From Microbacterium sp. Bi121 (GTDB taxonomy: Bacteria > Actinomycetota > Actinomycetes > Actinomycetales > Microbacteriaceae): a stretch of 37,448 nucleotides of DNA. Position 1 is the first letter of the stretch. Each line of letters starts with the position of its first letter. The translations under genes and the position numbers were made by a program. Location of the stretch: positions 1-37,448 of the forward strand of contig NZ_CAKKLJ010000013.1 of the NCBI RefSeq assembly GCF_918698005.1, given 5' to 3'. This document shows positions 15,307 through 22,749 of this stretch, piece after piece. The notes under the pieces are model-generated. The model worked only from the letters and a program-made list of their open reading frames with translations. It was not told where the DNA came from and did no database searches.

Positions 15307-16688
15307 CGCGAGGCTCCTGCCGTGGCGGCGGTCGAGCGACTCGCCTCGACGATGTTCGAGGCGACCAGGTGGCCCATGCGGATCGCGCCGTCGACGTGCT
15401 GGTAGCCGGCGCCGGCGAGGTCGCTGCAGGCGAAGTGGATCGGTCCGACCGGTGTGCGCAGATCGGCTCCGTAGCGGTGCAGGCCGCCGAGGTCGAAGCT
15501 CGCGGCGTACGCGCCTCGCGTCCACTCCTCGCTCCCCCAATCGCTCTCGTAGTACACCACCGGGTTCATCGCCTCGGGTCCGTAGTAGTGGGACAGCGAC
15601 TCGAGGATGCGCTGCTTGCGCTCCTCGGCCGACAGTGCGAAGACGTCGTCGGCGTTGCGATCGCTCACGAAGCCGACGAGGGTGCCCCGTTCATCGCCGT
15701 GGTTGGTGTTGTCGTAGGCCTCGTGCGACAGCTCGTACGGGCTGAACGCCGTGCCGCTGAGTCCCTGCTCCCGCCAGAACGGACGGTCGTAGACCGCGTG
15801 CACCTTGATGACGAAGCCCATCGAGAGATGCTGGTGCAGCTGGTGCTGGCGGCGCGGCATCGGCGGGATGAACGAGATCCGGTTGTACAGCACCGGCGCG
15901 TGCGCGAGGATCGCGAACCGGGCGGTGACGGTCAGCTCGTCCGTGGTTGCGGTCACGCCGTCTTCGCCCCATTGCAGGGAACGGACGGGTTGGCCGAGGT
16001 GCACGTCGTCACCGAGACGTTCGGCGAGCAGTAGCGGGACCTGCTGCAGACCGCCGACCACGCGCTTGTCGAGGATGAAGTCGGCGTCGACGAGGTTCGA
16101 GTACGAACCGGCCGACGCCGCCATCAGCAGCGACTGCAGCAACGAGAAGGCATGGGTGGGCTTGGTCAGCATCGCGGAGCCGGTGGCGAAGGCGAGGTTG
16201 CGCACGGCCTCGTCGTCGTCGGTCTGCCGGCGGAGCCAGGCATCCCAGGAGATCTCGTCCCACTCCTCCGCGTTCGGATGCTCCCACGGCCTGTCCGGAT
16301 CGATCTCCGCGACCATGGCGTCGAGCCGGTCCGTGATCTCGGCGATGACCGCCTCGGTCTCCGCCGTCACCGGGAACATCTCGCCGGTGAAGCGCTCGGC
16401 GACACCATCAGGGCCGACGTACACGCTGTCGCCCTCGCGGTAGCGGCTGAAGGTCTCCAGGCCCAGCTCGTGGATCGCGTCCTTGAGCGCGTCCTGGTCC
16501 GGCGAGACCCACTGCCCGCCGATCTCGAGCATGGCGCCGTCGATGACGTCGGTCCACAGCCGGCCCCCGACGCGGTCGCGCGCTTCGAGGACCGCCACGG
16601 ACAGTCCTGCCTTGCGCAGGTCGTTCGCCGCGGTCAGACCGGCAGCACCCGCTCCGACGATGAGCACGTCACGTGTGATCTCAGCCAT
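15303..16688 (-). CDS. puo: Putrescine oxidase (FAD-dependent amine oxidase)
   Basis: A 461-aa flavin amine oxidase. The FAD dinucleotide motif is VLIVGAGAAGLTAANDL, followed by LEARDRVGGRLWTD and EIGGQWVSPDQ. The C-terminal SDWGSEEWTRGAYA and GYQHVDGAIRMG complete the FAD site. The whole pattern closely resembles, from memory, putrescine oxidases of Micrococcus/Kocuria and Rhodococcus, which turn putrescine and O2 into 4-aminobutanal, ammonia and H2O2. ATG 16688 is preceded by GAAGGAG. It lies 85 bases after gabT, across a hairpin, and overlaps the Usp gene by 4 bases. Confidence 0.9.
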   Translation of the reverse strand: MAEITRDVLIVGAGAAGLTAANDLRKAGLSVAVLEARDRVGGRLWTDVIDGAMLEIGGQWVSPDQDALKDAIHELGLETFSRYREGDSVYVGPDGVAERFTGEMFPVTAETEAVIAEITDRLDAMVAEIDPDRPWEHPNAEEWDEISWDAWLRRQTDDDEAVRNLAFATGSAMLTKPTHAFSLLQSLLMAASAGSYSNLVDADFILDKRVVGGLQQVPLLLAERLGDDVHLGQPVRSLQWGEDGVTATTDELTVTARFAILAHAPVLYNRISFIPPMPRRQHQLHQHLSMGFVIKVHAVYDRPFWREQGLSGTAFSPYELSHEAYDNTNHGDERGTLVGFVSDRNADDVFALSAEERKQRILESLSHYYGPEAMNPVVYYESDWGSEEWTRGAYAASFDLGGLHRYGADLRTPVGPIHFACSDLAGAGYQHVDGAIRMGHLVASNIVEASRSTAATAGASR

Positions 16689-16726
16689 TTGCAACTCCTT
16701 CGTTGTCGTGCCGCTTCGTTGTCATG

Positions 16727-16767
16727 CCGGTCGCGGCTCCGGAATCCCCCGATCCTGCCGCGACCGG
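16727..16767 (-). terminator. Hairpin between gabT and puo
   Basis: Perfect 11-bp arms CCGGTCGCGGC/GCCGCGACCGG beginning 6 bases after the gabT stop. No T-tract follows. It may terminate or attenuate gabT transcription before puo. Confidence 0.55.
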
Positions 16768-16773
16768 ACGGTG

Positions 16774-18135
16774 TCAGGCTGCGGCGAGTGCCGCTGCGAT
16801 GATGTCGAGCCCTTCGCTCAGCAGTTCGTCGCCGATGGACAGCGGCGGCAGGAAGCGGATGACGTTGCCGTAGGTGCCGCAGGTCAGGACGATCACGCCC
16901 TGGGCGATCGCGGACTTGGCGACGGCTGCGGTGAGCGCCGCATCCGGAGCGTTCGTCTGCGGGTCGACGAACTCGGCGGCGATCATCGCGCCGTGTCCTC
17001 GGACGTCCCCGATGCGGGCGTCGGAGGACTGCAGCTCGCGCAGACGCCCGCCGAGGAGCTCGCCGATCTGCTGCGCTCGCTCGATCACACCGTCGTTCTC
17101 GAAGACGTCGATCGCGGCGAGGGCAGCTGCGCAGGCGATCGGGTTGCCGCCGTACGTGCCGCCGAGACCGCCGGCGTGCGAGGCGTCCATGATCTCGGCA
17201 CGACCGGTGACGGCAGCGAGCGGGAGGCCGCCGGCGATGCCCTTGGCCGTTGTGATGAGGTCGGGTTCGATGCCGAAGATCTCACTCGCGAACATGTGAC
17301 CGGTGCGGGCGAACCCGGTCTGCACCTCATCGGCGATGAAGACGACGCCGTTCGCTGCGCACCAGGCGGACAGCGCGGGCAGGAAGCCGTCGGCGGGCAC
17401 GACGAACCCGCCTTCGCCCTGGATGGGCTCGATGATGATCGCGGCCAGGTTGTCCGCGCCGATCTGCTTCTCGATCTGCAGGATCGCTCGTGCCGCGGCG
17501 TCGGCGCCGGAGAGCCCGTCGCGGAACGGGTACGACATCGGAGCCCGGTAGACCTCGGGGGCGAACGGACCGAATCCGCTCTTGTACGGCATCGATTTGG
17601 CCGTCAGCGCCATGGTGAGGTTGGTGCGGCCGTGATAGCCGTGGTCGAAGGCGACGACGGCTTGGCGGCCGGTGTGCTTCCGCGCGATCTTGATCGCGTT
17701 CTCGACGGCCTCGGCTCCCGAGTTGAACAGCGCGGTCTTCTTGGCGAAGTCGCCGGGGGTGAGCCGGTTCAGCGCCTCGGCCACCTCGATGTACGACTCG
17801 TACGGCGAGATCATGAAGCAGGTGTGCGTGAACTGGGCGACCTGCGCGGCGACCGCGGCGGCGATCTTCGGATGGGCGTTGCCCACGGTCGTGACGGCGA
17901 TACCGGATCCGAGATCGATGAGCGAGTTGCCGTCGGCATCCACCACGACTCCCCCGCCGGCTGCCACCGCGGCGACCGGAACGGTGTGTCCGACCCCGGC
18001 GGGCACGGCCTCCGCCTTGCGAGCGAGGATCTCGGCCGAGCGCGGCCCTGGCAGGTCGGTGACCAGGCGACGCTCCTGAGGGAGGTCGGGTCCGCCGAGG
18101 GGAAGAGCTGGGGCGTCCGTGTCGAGAAGGGCCAT
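16774..18135 (-). CDS. gabT: 4-aminobutyrate--2-oxoglutarate aminotransferase
   Basis: A 453-aa class III PLP aminotransferase; GabT proteins are about 425-455 aa. The PLP ring contact is in FIADEVQTGFARTG and the Schiff-base lysine in TTAKGIAGGLPLAAVTGR; the N-terminal DLGSGIAVTTVGNAHP segment fits GabT. It moves the amino group of GABA to 2-oxoglutarate, giving succinic semialdehyde and glutamate. ATG 18135 has TACGCT seven bases upstream and no ribosome site, so the mRNA is probably leaderless. It is divergent from a PucR-type regulator, its likely controller. Confidence 0.92.
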   Translation of the reverse strand: MALLDTDAPALPLGGPDLPQERRLVTDLPGPRSAEILARKAEAVPAGVGHTVPVAAVAAGGGVVVDADGNSLIDLGSGIAVTTVGNAHPKIAAAVAAQVAQFTHTCFMISPYESYIEVAEALNRLTPGDFAKKTALFNSGAEAVENAIKIARKHTGRQAVVAFDHGYHGRTNLTMALTAKSMPYKSGFGPFAPEVYRAPMSYPFRDGLSGADAAARAILQIEKQIGADNLAAIIIEPIQGEGGFVVPADGFLPALSAWCAANGVVFIADEVQTGFARTGHMFASEIFGIEPDLITTAKGIAGGLPLAAVTGRAEIMDASHAGGLGGTYGGNPIACAAALAAIDVFENDGVIERAQQIGELLGGRLRELQSSDARIGDVRGHGAMIAAEFVDPQTNAPDAALTAAVAKSAIAQGVIVLTCGTYGNVIRFLPPLSIGDELLSEGLDIIAAALAAA

Positions 18136-18142
18136 GTTCGCG

Positions 18143-18148
18143 AGCGTA
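18143..18148 (-). promoter_or_regulatory. Leaderless-type -10 of gabT
   Basis: TACGCT on the minus strand, 7 bases before the ATG at 18135. The -35 region shows no good match, which would fit an activator-dependent promoter. Confidence 0.55.
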
Positions 18149-18181
18149 GACCGGACGATGCAGCCTCGCACTCGCCGCCCA

Positions 18182-18215
18182 GTACAATTTCTTGAATCAG
18201 TTCGCCGCTTTGTAC
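18182..18215. promoter_or_regulatory. Candidate regulator site between gabT and the PucR gene
   Basis: GTACAA (18182-18187) and TTGTAC (18210-18215, part of the palindrome TTGTACAA) form an inverted repeat with a 22-base spacer in the 107-base divergent gap. It lies upstream of the weak gabT promoter, a suitable place for a PucR-type activator. No experimental motif is available to compare. Confidence 0.35.
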
Positions 18216-18242
18216 AAGCACATCGAACCCTCGGAGGATGCC

Positions 18243-19757
18243 GTGGACCACCCCACCCTGCGTGCACTGCTCGGGCGCCGGGACCTCGGTCTTCGGCTCG
18301 TGGGAGACGAGGCCGAGCTGGACGACGGCGCGCTGGATCAGCCGCTGCGGTGGGTGCACTCCTCCGACCTCGTCGATCCCACTCCGTTCCTCGCCGACGA
18401 TCTCACCCTGCTCACCACCGGCAGTCAGTTCACCGACGACGACGCAGACGAGTACGTCGCCCGACTCGCGGCGCGCGGAATCCTCGGGCTGGGCTTCGGC
18501 ACCGGGGTGCGGCGTCCGCAGGTTCCCGACCGGCTGATCGATGCATGTGCACGGGCGAGCATCCCGCTGTTCGAGGTGCCGTACGACACCCCGTTCATCG
18601 CGATCGCTCGCGCCCATGCCGAGGCGATCGCCGCCCAGACCTACGCCAGACGAACCTGGGCGCTGGACGCGCAGCGTGCTCTCGCCGTCGCGGCGCTCCG
18701 GCCGCGCGGCTTGGAGTCCACCCTCACCGAGCTCGCCAGGAGACTCGAACACTGGGTCGGGATGTTCGACGCGACCGGACTGCTGGTGCACGAGCATCCG
18801 CACGAGGCGCTGCACCCGGACGACCTCGCCGGCCTGACCGCGCGGGCGACCGAGCTCATCACCCGAGGAGGCCAGGCAGGGCAATCCCTGACGCTCGGAA
18901 CCGACTCGTTCACCCTCTTCACTCTCGGCCGCACCGGCCACCTGCGCGGGGTGATCGCCATCGGGACCGCCTCGCTCGACGCCGAGGCACGCGCTGTCGT
19001 GACCTCCGTGATCGCGATGGCCGGACTCGCTCTGGAGCAGAACGAGCAGCTCGACCGCAGTCGGCGTCGCCTGCGGTCGCAGGTGCTCGCCTCGCTTCTG
19101 CTGGACGATCCGACCCTCGCGCGCCGTGTGCTGGGCTCTGTTCCTCCCGCGCCGATCGTAATCGCGATCGCGGATGCGGATGCTCCCGCCGACGCGATCG
19201 CGGACTGGTGGGAGCGCCGGAGGGCCGATCACGGCACGGCGGTTTTCGGCGGGATGTCGGACGCCGGGATCACGATGGTCGTGTCCGCCGAGGACGTCGG
19301 CCTCTTCGACGAGCTCGCCGAACGTTTCGGCATCCGGCTCGGGGTATCGGGCCCTGTGGGGTACGGCGCGTTCTCTCGCGCGCACGCCCAGGCTGCCGCA
19401 GCCCTCCGGCACGCCGTGGGGCGCGGTGCCGGAGACAGCAGCGGCGTGCGGGCTGTGCGCTACGCCGACACGGTGGCGACGAGCATTCTCAGCACTCTCG
19501 TGACGGACGACGCGCGATTGGTGGCGGAGTCGCGGTTGGCTCCGATGCGGGCCGACGGACGGGAGCTGGAAGCATCGCTGCGCACCTGGCTGCAGCACGA
19601 CGCGCGATTCGAGTCGGCCGCCGCGGAGCTCGGCATCCATCGACACACGCTGCGTTCACGCGTGACGCAGGCGAGTCGCCTGCTGGACACGGATCTGTCG
19701 ACGTTCCCGGCACGCGCCGAACTATGGGCGCTGCTGCAGGCGTCGCCCGCCTCCTGA
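18243..19757 (+). CDS. PucR-family transcriptional regulator, probable GABA/putrescine gene activator
   Basis: A 504-aa regulator. The N-terminal PucR domain (about residues 1-115) contains LRWVHSSDLVDPTPFLADDLTLLTTG. The C-terminal helix-turn-helix is typical for the family (ASLRTWLQHDARFESAAAELGIHRHTLRSRVTQASRLL). PucR-type proteins are ligand-responsive activators of purine, amine or GABA catabolism; in Corynebacterium one called GabR acts on gabTDP. GTG 18243 was chosen because GGAGG lies 5 bases upstream; an earlier in-frame TTG at 18192 lacks a site. It is divergent from gabT. Confidence 0.88.
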   Translation: MDHPTLRALLGRRDLGLRLVGDEAELDDGALDQPLRWVHSSDLVDPTPFLADDLTLLTTGSQFTDDDADEYVARLAARGILGLGFGTGVRRPQVPDRLIDACARASIPLFEVPYDTPFIAIARAHAEAIAAQTYARRTWALDAQRALAVAALRPRGLESTLTELARRLEHWVGMFDATGLLVHEHPHEALHPDDLAGLTARATELITRGGQAGQSLTLGTDSFTLFTLGRTGHLRGVIAIGTASLDAEARAVVTSVIAMAGLALEQNEQLDRSRRRLRSQVLASLLLDDPTLARRVLGSVPPAPIVIAIADADAPADAIADWWERRRADHGTAVFGGMSDAGITMVVSAEDVGLFDELAERFGIRLGVSGPVGYGAFSRAHAQAAAALRHAVGRGAGDSSGVRAVRYADTVATSILSTLVTDDARLVAESRLAPMRADGRELEASLRTWLQHDARFESAAAELGIHRHTLRSRVTQASRLLDTDLSTFPARAELWALLQASPAS

Positions 19758-19789
19758 CCCCGCGCTGGGAGGGGGGGGGATGGCACGAG

Positions 19790-20620
19790 TCAGCCGCGTG
19801 CGGCGCGGGTGCGCGCGAACAGCACGCGTACGCATCCCCAACCCATAACGGCGACTCCGGCCACGACGAACACGACGCCGAGCAGCCACATCGCGTCCTC
19901 CCAGTCGAAGTAGCCGTACGACATCGAACGCAGGAAGCGCCCGAGGTCCTCCGGGAACTCGAGGATGCTGCCGCCGTCGCCGAACACCCAGAGCACGATG
20001 CCCAGCGTCGTCGCGCCGAGCCCGACGAAGACGAACGCAGTGGTCGACATGCGCTTGCCGACCTCGACCTTCTCGAGGTGCGAGCCCTGTGCGGCGATGT
20101 GCGGAGCACGGATCGAGATGATCGGCAACACGATGATGAGGGCGATGCCGAGCGGGATGCACATGCCGACGACGTAGCCGCCGAAAGGCACGAGAAACAG
20201 CTGCGAGGCGATTCCCTCGTTCCAGTAGTAGTGGAAACCGCTGTTCCGCGACTCGGCCTCGGCGATCGCGGCACCCACCCCCGGAAAGGCGACGGCGATC
20301 AATTGGATCAGTCCGACGGGCACCGCGACGAACGCGGGCGCGAAGAAGCACGCGGAGACGAGCCTCAGCAGCACCGTCGCGATCGACGCCAGCTTCTTCC
20401 ATGCGATCTCGAGCATGCACCATCCGGCGTATATGCCGGGAGCCGCGACGACGAGGTTGCCCGCGAAACGGTCGCCGTCGGCATCCGTCATCGAGTCGAA
20501 GACGCCCCACGTGCCGCCCGCGACAGCGGCGACCAGCACGACGAGGTTGAGGCCGGTCAGAAGCGACCTTGTCTCTTCCCGCCAGAGATGTGCATCCGTA
20601 TCGGCAGCCTGTTCCGCCAT
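19790..20620 (-). CDS. Multi-pass membrane protein of unknown function
   Basis: A 276-aa protein I do not recognise. It has about six hydrophobic segments: LLTGLNLVVLVAAVAGGTWGVF near residue 20, a pair near 60-110, IPLGIALIIVLPIISI near 160, and two more toward the C-terminus before an arginine-rich tail. A large polar loop (about residues 115-140) carries the aromatic FHYYWNE. There is no signal peptide cleavage site or catalytic motif. The ATG at 20620 follows GGGAGGGG at a good distance. It converges with the PucR gene and is divergent from a GNAT gene; nothing suggests a shared role. Confidence 0.7.
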   Translation of the reverse strand: MAEQAADTDAHLWREETRSLLTGLNLVVLVAAVAGGTWGVFDSMTDADGDRFAGNLVVAAPGIYAGWCMLEIAWKKLASIATVLLRLVSACFFAPAFVAVPVGLIQLIAVAFPGVGAAIAEAESRNSGFHYYWNEGIASQLFLVPFGGYVVGMCIPLGIALIIVLPIISIRAPHIAAQGSHLEKVEVGKRMSTTAFVFVGLGATTLGIVLWVFGDGGSILEFPEDLGRFLRSMSYGYFDWEDAMWLLGVVFVVAGVAVMGWGCVRVLFARTRAARG

Positions 20621-20683
20621 GGCATCCCCTCCCGAGTCACGACCTCGACAGGCTATCGCGGCTGGTGGGGCAGGTCGCGAGGC

Positions 20684-20689
20684 TAGGGT
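20684..20689 (+). promoter_or_regulatory. Leaderless-type -10 of the GNAT gene
   Basis: TAGGGT, 7 bases before the GTG at 20697, with no ribosome binding site between. Confidence 0.55.
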
Positions 20690-20696
20690 TGCGCAC

Positions 20697-21131
20697 GTGA
20701 GTTGGATCCTCCGCCCGAGCGTCGTCGCCGACGCGGAGTGGATCGCCGAGCTGCGTGCCGTCGTTCTGCGCGCCGATCTCGAGCGACTCGGGCGCTTCGA
20801 TCCGGTGCGGGTTCGGCACCGATTCCGCGCGGCGTTCGACCCGGCGGTGACCCACGTGATCGTGGTCGACGGTCGAGAGGCGGGATCGATCGCACTCCGG
20901 CCCGCCGATGACGGGATCTGGCTCGAGCACTTCTACCTGGATGCCGCGCTGCAGGGGCACGGCATCGGAAGCGGCATCCTCGCATCCGTTCTCGACGCAC
21001 CAGACACGTTCCGTCTGAACGTGCTGCAGGGCAGTCCGGCGCGACGCCTTTATGAACGTCACGGATTCGAACCGGCATCCGAGGACGAGATCGACGTGTT
21101 CATGGTCCGACCGTCGCGAACCGACCGCTGA
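20697..21131 (+). CDS. GNAT-family N-acetyltransferase
   Basis: A 144-aa single-domain acetyltransferase, normal size. The acetyl-CoA motif A is seen as HFYLDAALQGHGIGSGILASVL (Q/R-x-x-G-x-G/A form) and motif B as NVLQGSPARRLYERHGF. The N-terminal part (SWILRPSVVADAEWIAELRAVVLRADLERLGRFD) binds an unknown substrate. GTG 20697 is set by the leaderless-type -10; the longer upstream ORF overlaps the divergent membrane-protein gene. The substrate cannot be inferred. Confidence 0.85.
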   Translation: MSWILRPSVVADAEWIAELRAVVLRADLERLGRFDPVRVRHRFRAAFDPAVTHVIVVDGREAGSIALRPADDGIWLEHFYLDAALQGHGIGSGILASVLDAPDTFRLNVLQGSPARRLYERHGFEPASEDEIDVFMVRPSRTDR

Positions 21132-21138
21132 TACCGCC

Positions 21139-22590
21139 TCAGCGCGGCGCGTGCGCCTCGAGGAACTCGTACACGTCGGTGGTGTCGACACCCGGGAACG
21201 ATCCGGTGGGCAGCGTGGCGAGCAGAGTGCGCGGGGTCTTGACGTTCGGCCAGGACTGCTCGCGCCAGCGCTCCTCCAAGTCTGCGGGCGCGCGGCGGCA
21301 GCACACCTCGACGGAATGCTTCGAGACGCCGCGGTGTGTCGTGTCGCGCCCGACGAACCACTTCGTGTCGTCGAAGCGCACGCCGACGCTCACCGAGTGC
21401 AGACCTTCGCTGGATGCCTCGACGCGAGCCGTGCACCAGTACGTCCCGTTGCCGGTGTCGGTGTACTGGTAGTACGGGTTGAAGCGGTCGTCCTCATCGA
21501 AGACGACCCGGCTCGTCCAGCGGCGGCAGCACATCTGCCCCTCGATGGAACCCAGACGGTCTGTCGGGAAGTTCACGTCGTCATTCTCGTACGCCTTCGT
21601 GATCGTGCCCGACTCGTGCACCTTGAGGAAGTGCACGGGAATGTCGAGGTGCCGGGTGGCGAGGTTCGTGAAGCGGTGCGCCGCCGTCTCGTACGAGACC
21701 GAGTAGGCGTCGCGCAGGTCCTCGATCGAGATCGCCCGGCGGTCCTTCGCGGCCTTGAGGGTCGGCACCACGTGGGCCTCGGGGATGAGCAGGGCCCCGG
21801 TGAGGTAGTTCGTCTCGACGCGCTGACGAAGGAACTCGGCGTAGCTGTGCGGTTCGGCGTGCCCGAGCATGCGGCTCGACAGCGCCTGGAGGACGGCGGT
21901 TCGCGCATCGCCCTTGGCCGGGATGCTGCTCGAGAGATACAGCCGCCCGTTGGCGAGGTCGGCGACGCTGCGCGTCGTCTGCGGCAGGTCTGGGGCGTAG
22001 TGCAGCGTGAACCCCAGATAGGCGGCGATCTCGGATGCCGTGCGCTGGGTCAGCGGGCCCCCGGGGTGCCCGACCGCGGCGAGGATCTCGGCGGCCTTCT
22101 TCTCGAGGTCCTCGAAGTGGTTGTCCTGGCTGCGCATGAGGTGGCGCAGCTCGACGTTCGCGCGGCGCGCTTCTTCCGGGGTCGCCGCGCGCTCGTCCTT
22201 CAGGCGATCGATCTCGCCGTGCAGCGCGAGCAGTGCCTTGAGCGCATCCGTCGGCATCGTCTTGGAGATGCGGAACGGCTCGATCCCGAGGGCCTGGAAC
22301 GTCTGCCCCTTCATCGCGCGCTCGAGCGCGATCTCGGCGGCGCTGCGCTCGTCGAGCGGCTCGCCCTCGAGCAGAGCGTCGATCGTGACTCCGAGGGCGC
22401 GCGCGATGGCCTGCAGCTGCGTGAGCTTCGGCTCGCGCTTGCCCGTCTCGATCATCGACAGCTGGCTCGGGGCCCGGTCGACGGCTGTGGCGAGATCGTC
22501 GAGCGTCATCCCCCGCGACGTTCGGAGCTGGCGGATGCGACGACCGATCGTGAGGGCGTCGGTGTCTTCTGCGGCGTCAACGGCGGTCAT
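21139..22590 (-). CDS. ramB: RamB-like XRE/ScfR-family transcriptional regulator of acetate and glyoxylate metabolism
   Basis: A 483-aa protein with an N-terminal Cro/C1 HTH (about residues 14-72; TLDDLATAVDRAPSQLSMIETGKREPKL), a middle IrrE/ImmA-like domain, and a C-terminal ScfR-type domain with cysteine clusters (QMCCRR, YWCTAR, EVCCRR). RamB of Corynebacterium and Mycobacterium controls glyoxylate-cycle genes, and this gene is divergent from malate synthase. The middle domain shows LSSRMLGHAEPH instead of a HExxH zinc motif, so it is unlikely to be a protease. ATG 22590 has CAGAAT seven bases upstream, a leaderless-type start. Confidence 0.88.
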   Translation of the reverse strand: MTAVDAAEDTDALTIGRRIRQLRTSRGMTLDDLATAVDRAPSQLSMIETGKREPKLTQLQAIARALGVTIDALLEGEPLDERSAAEIALERAMKGQTFQALGIEPFRISKTMPTDALKALLALHGEIDRLKDERAATPEEARRANVELRHLMRSQDNHFEDLEKKAAEILAAVGHPGGPLTQRTASEIAAYLGFTLHYAPDLPQTTRSVADLANGRLYLSSSIPAKGDARTAVLQALSSRMLGHAEPHSYAEFLRQRVETNYLTGALLIPEAHVVPTLKAAKDRRAISIEDLRDAYSVSYETAAHRFTNLATRHLDIPVHFLKVHESGTITKAYENDDVNFPTDRLGSIEGQMCCRRWTSRVVFDEDDRFNPYYQYTDTGNGTYWCTARVEASSEGLHSVSVGVRFDDTKWFVGRDTTHRGVSKHSVEVCCRRAPADLEERWREQSWPNVKTPRTLLATLPTGSFPGVDTTDVYEFLEAHAPR

Positions 22591-22597
22591 GCGGCCG

Positions 22598-22603
22598 ATT
22601 CTG
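22598..22603 (-). promoter_or_regulatory. Leaderless-type -10 of the ramB-like gene
   Basis: CAGAAT on the minus strand, 7 bases before the ATG at 22590; a partial -35 TTCTCA lies 17 bases further upstream. Confidence 0.45.
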
Positions 22604-22613
22604 TCACGAAAGC

Positions 22614-22630
22614 AGAATATTGAGAATTCT
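22614..22630. promoter_or_regulatory. Candidate regulator dyad between ramB and aceB
   Basis: AGAAT-N7-ATTCT lies at the -35 region of the ramB-like gene in the 159-base divergent gap, where a RamB-type protein could control itself and aceB. A second small palindrome CACTC-A-GAGTG is at 22666-22676. Neither is an obvious match to the known RamB motif. Confidence 0.35.
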
Positions 22631-22749
22631 TCACCCCGAAAATGTCCAGTGGCGGTGCTGATCTTCACTCAGAGTGGGTGTCAAGCCAGTCATATCGCGA
22701 GGCAGACCCGCCCCATTCTCGACACAGACACTCGCAAAGGACCACGATC

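Noticed and set aside
20415..20696. Longer form of the GNAT protein starting near 20415
   Set aside because: The extension overlaps the divergent membrane-protein gene on the other strand; the GTG at 20697 has its own -10 and gives a standard-length domain.
22642..22749. 36-residue N-terminal extension of malate synthase
   Set aside because: ATG 22750 is preceded by AAAGGA and gives the normal family length; the extension would cover the regulatory gap.
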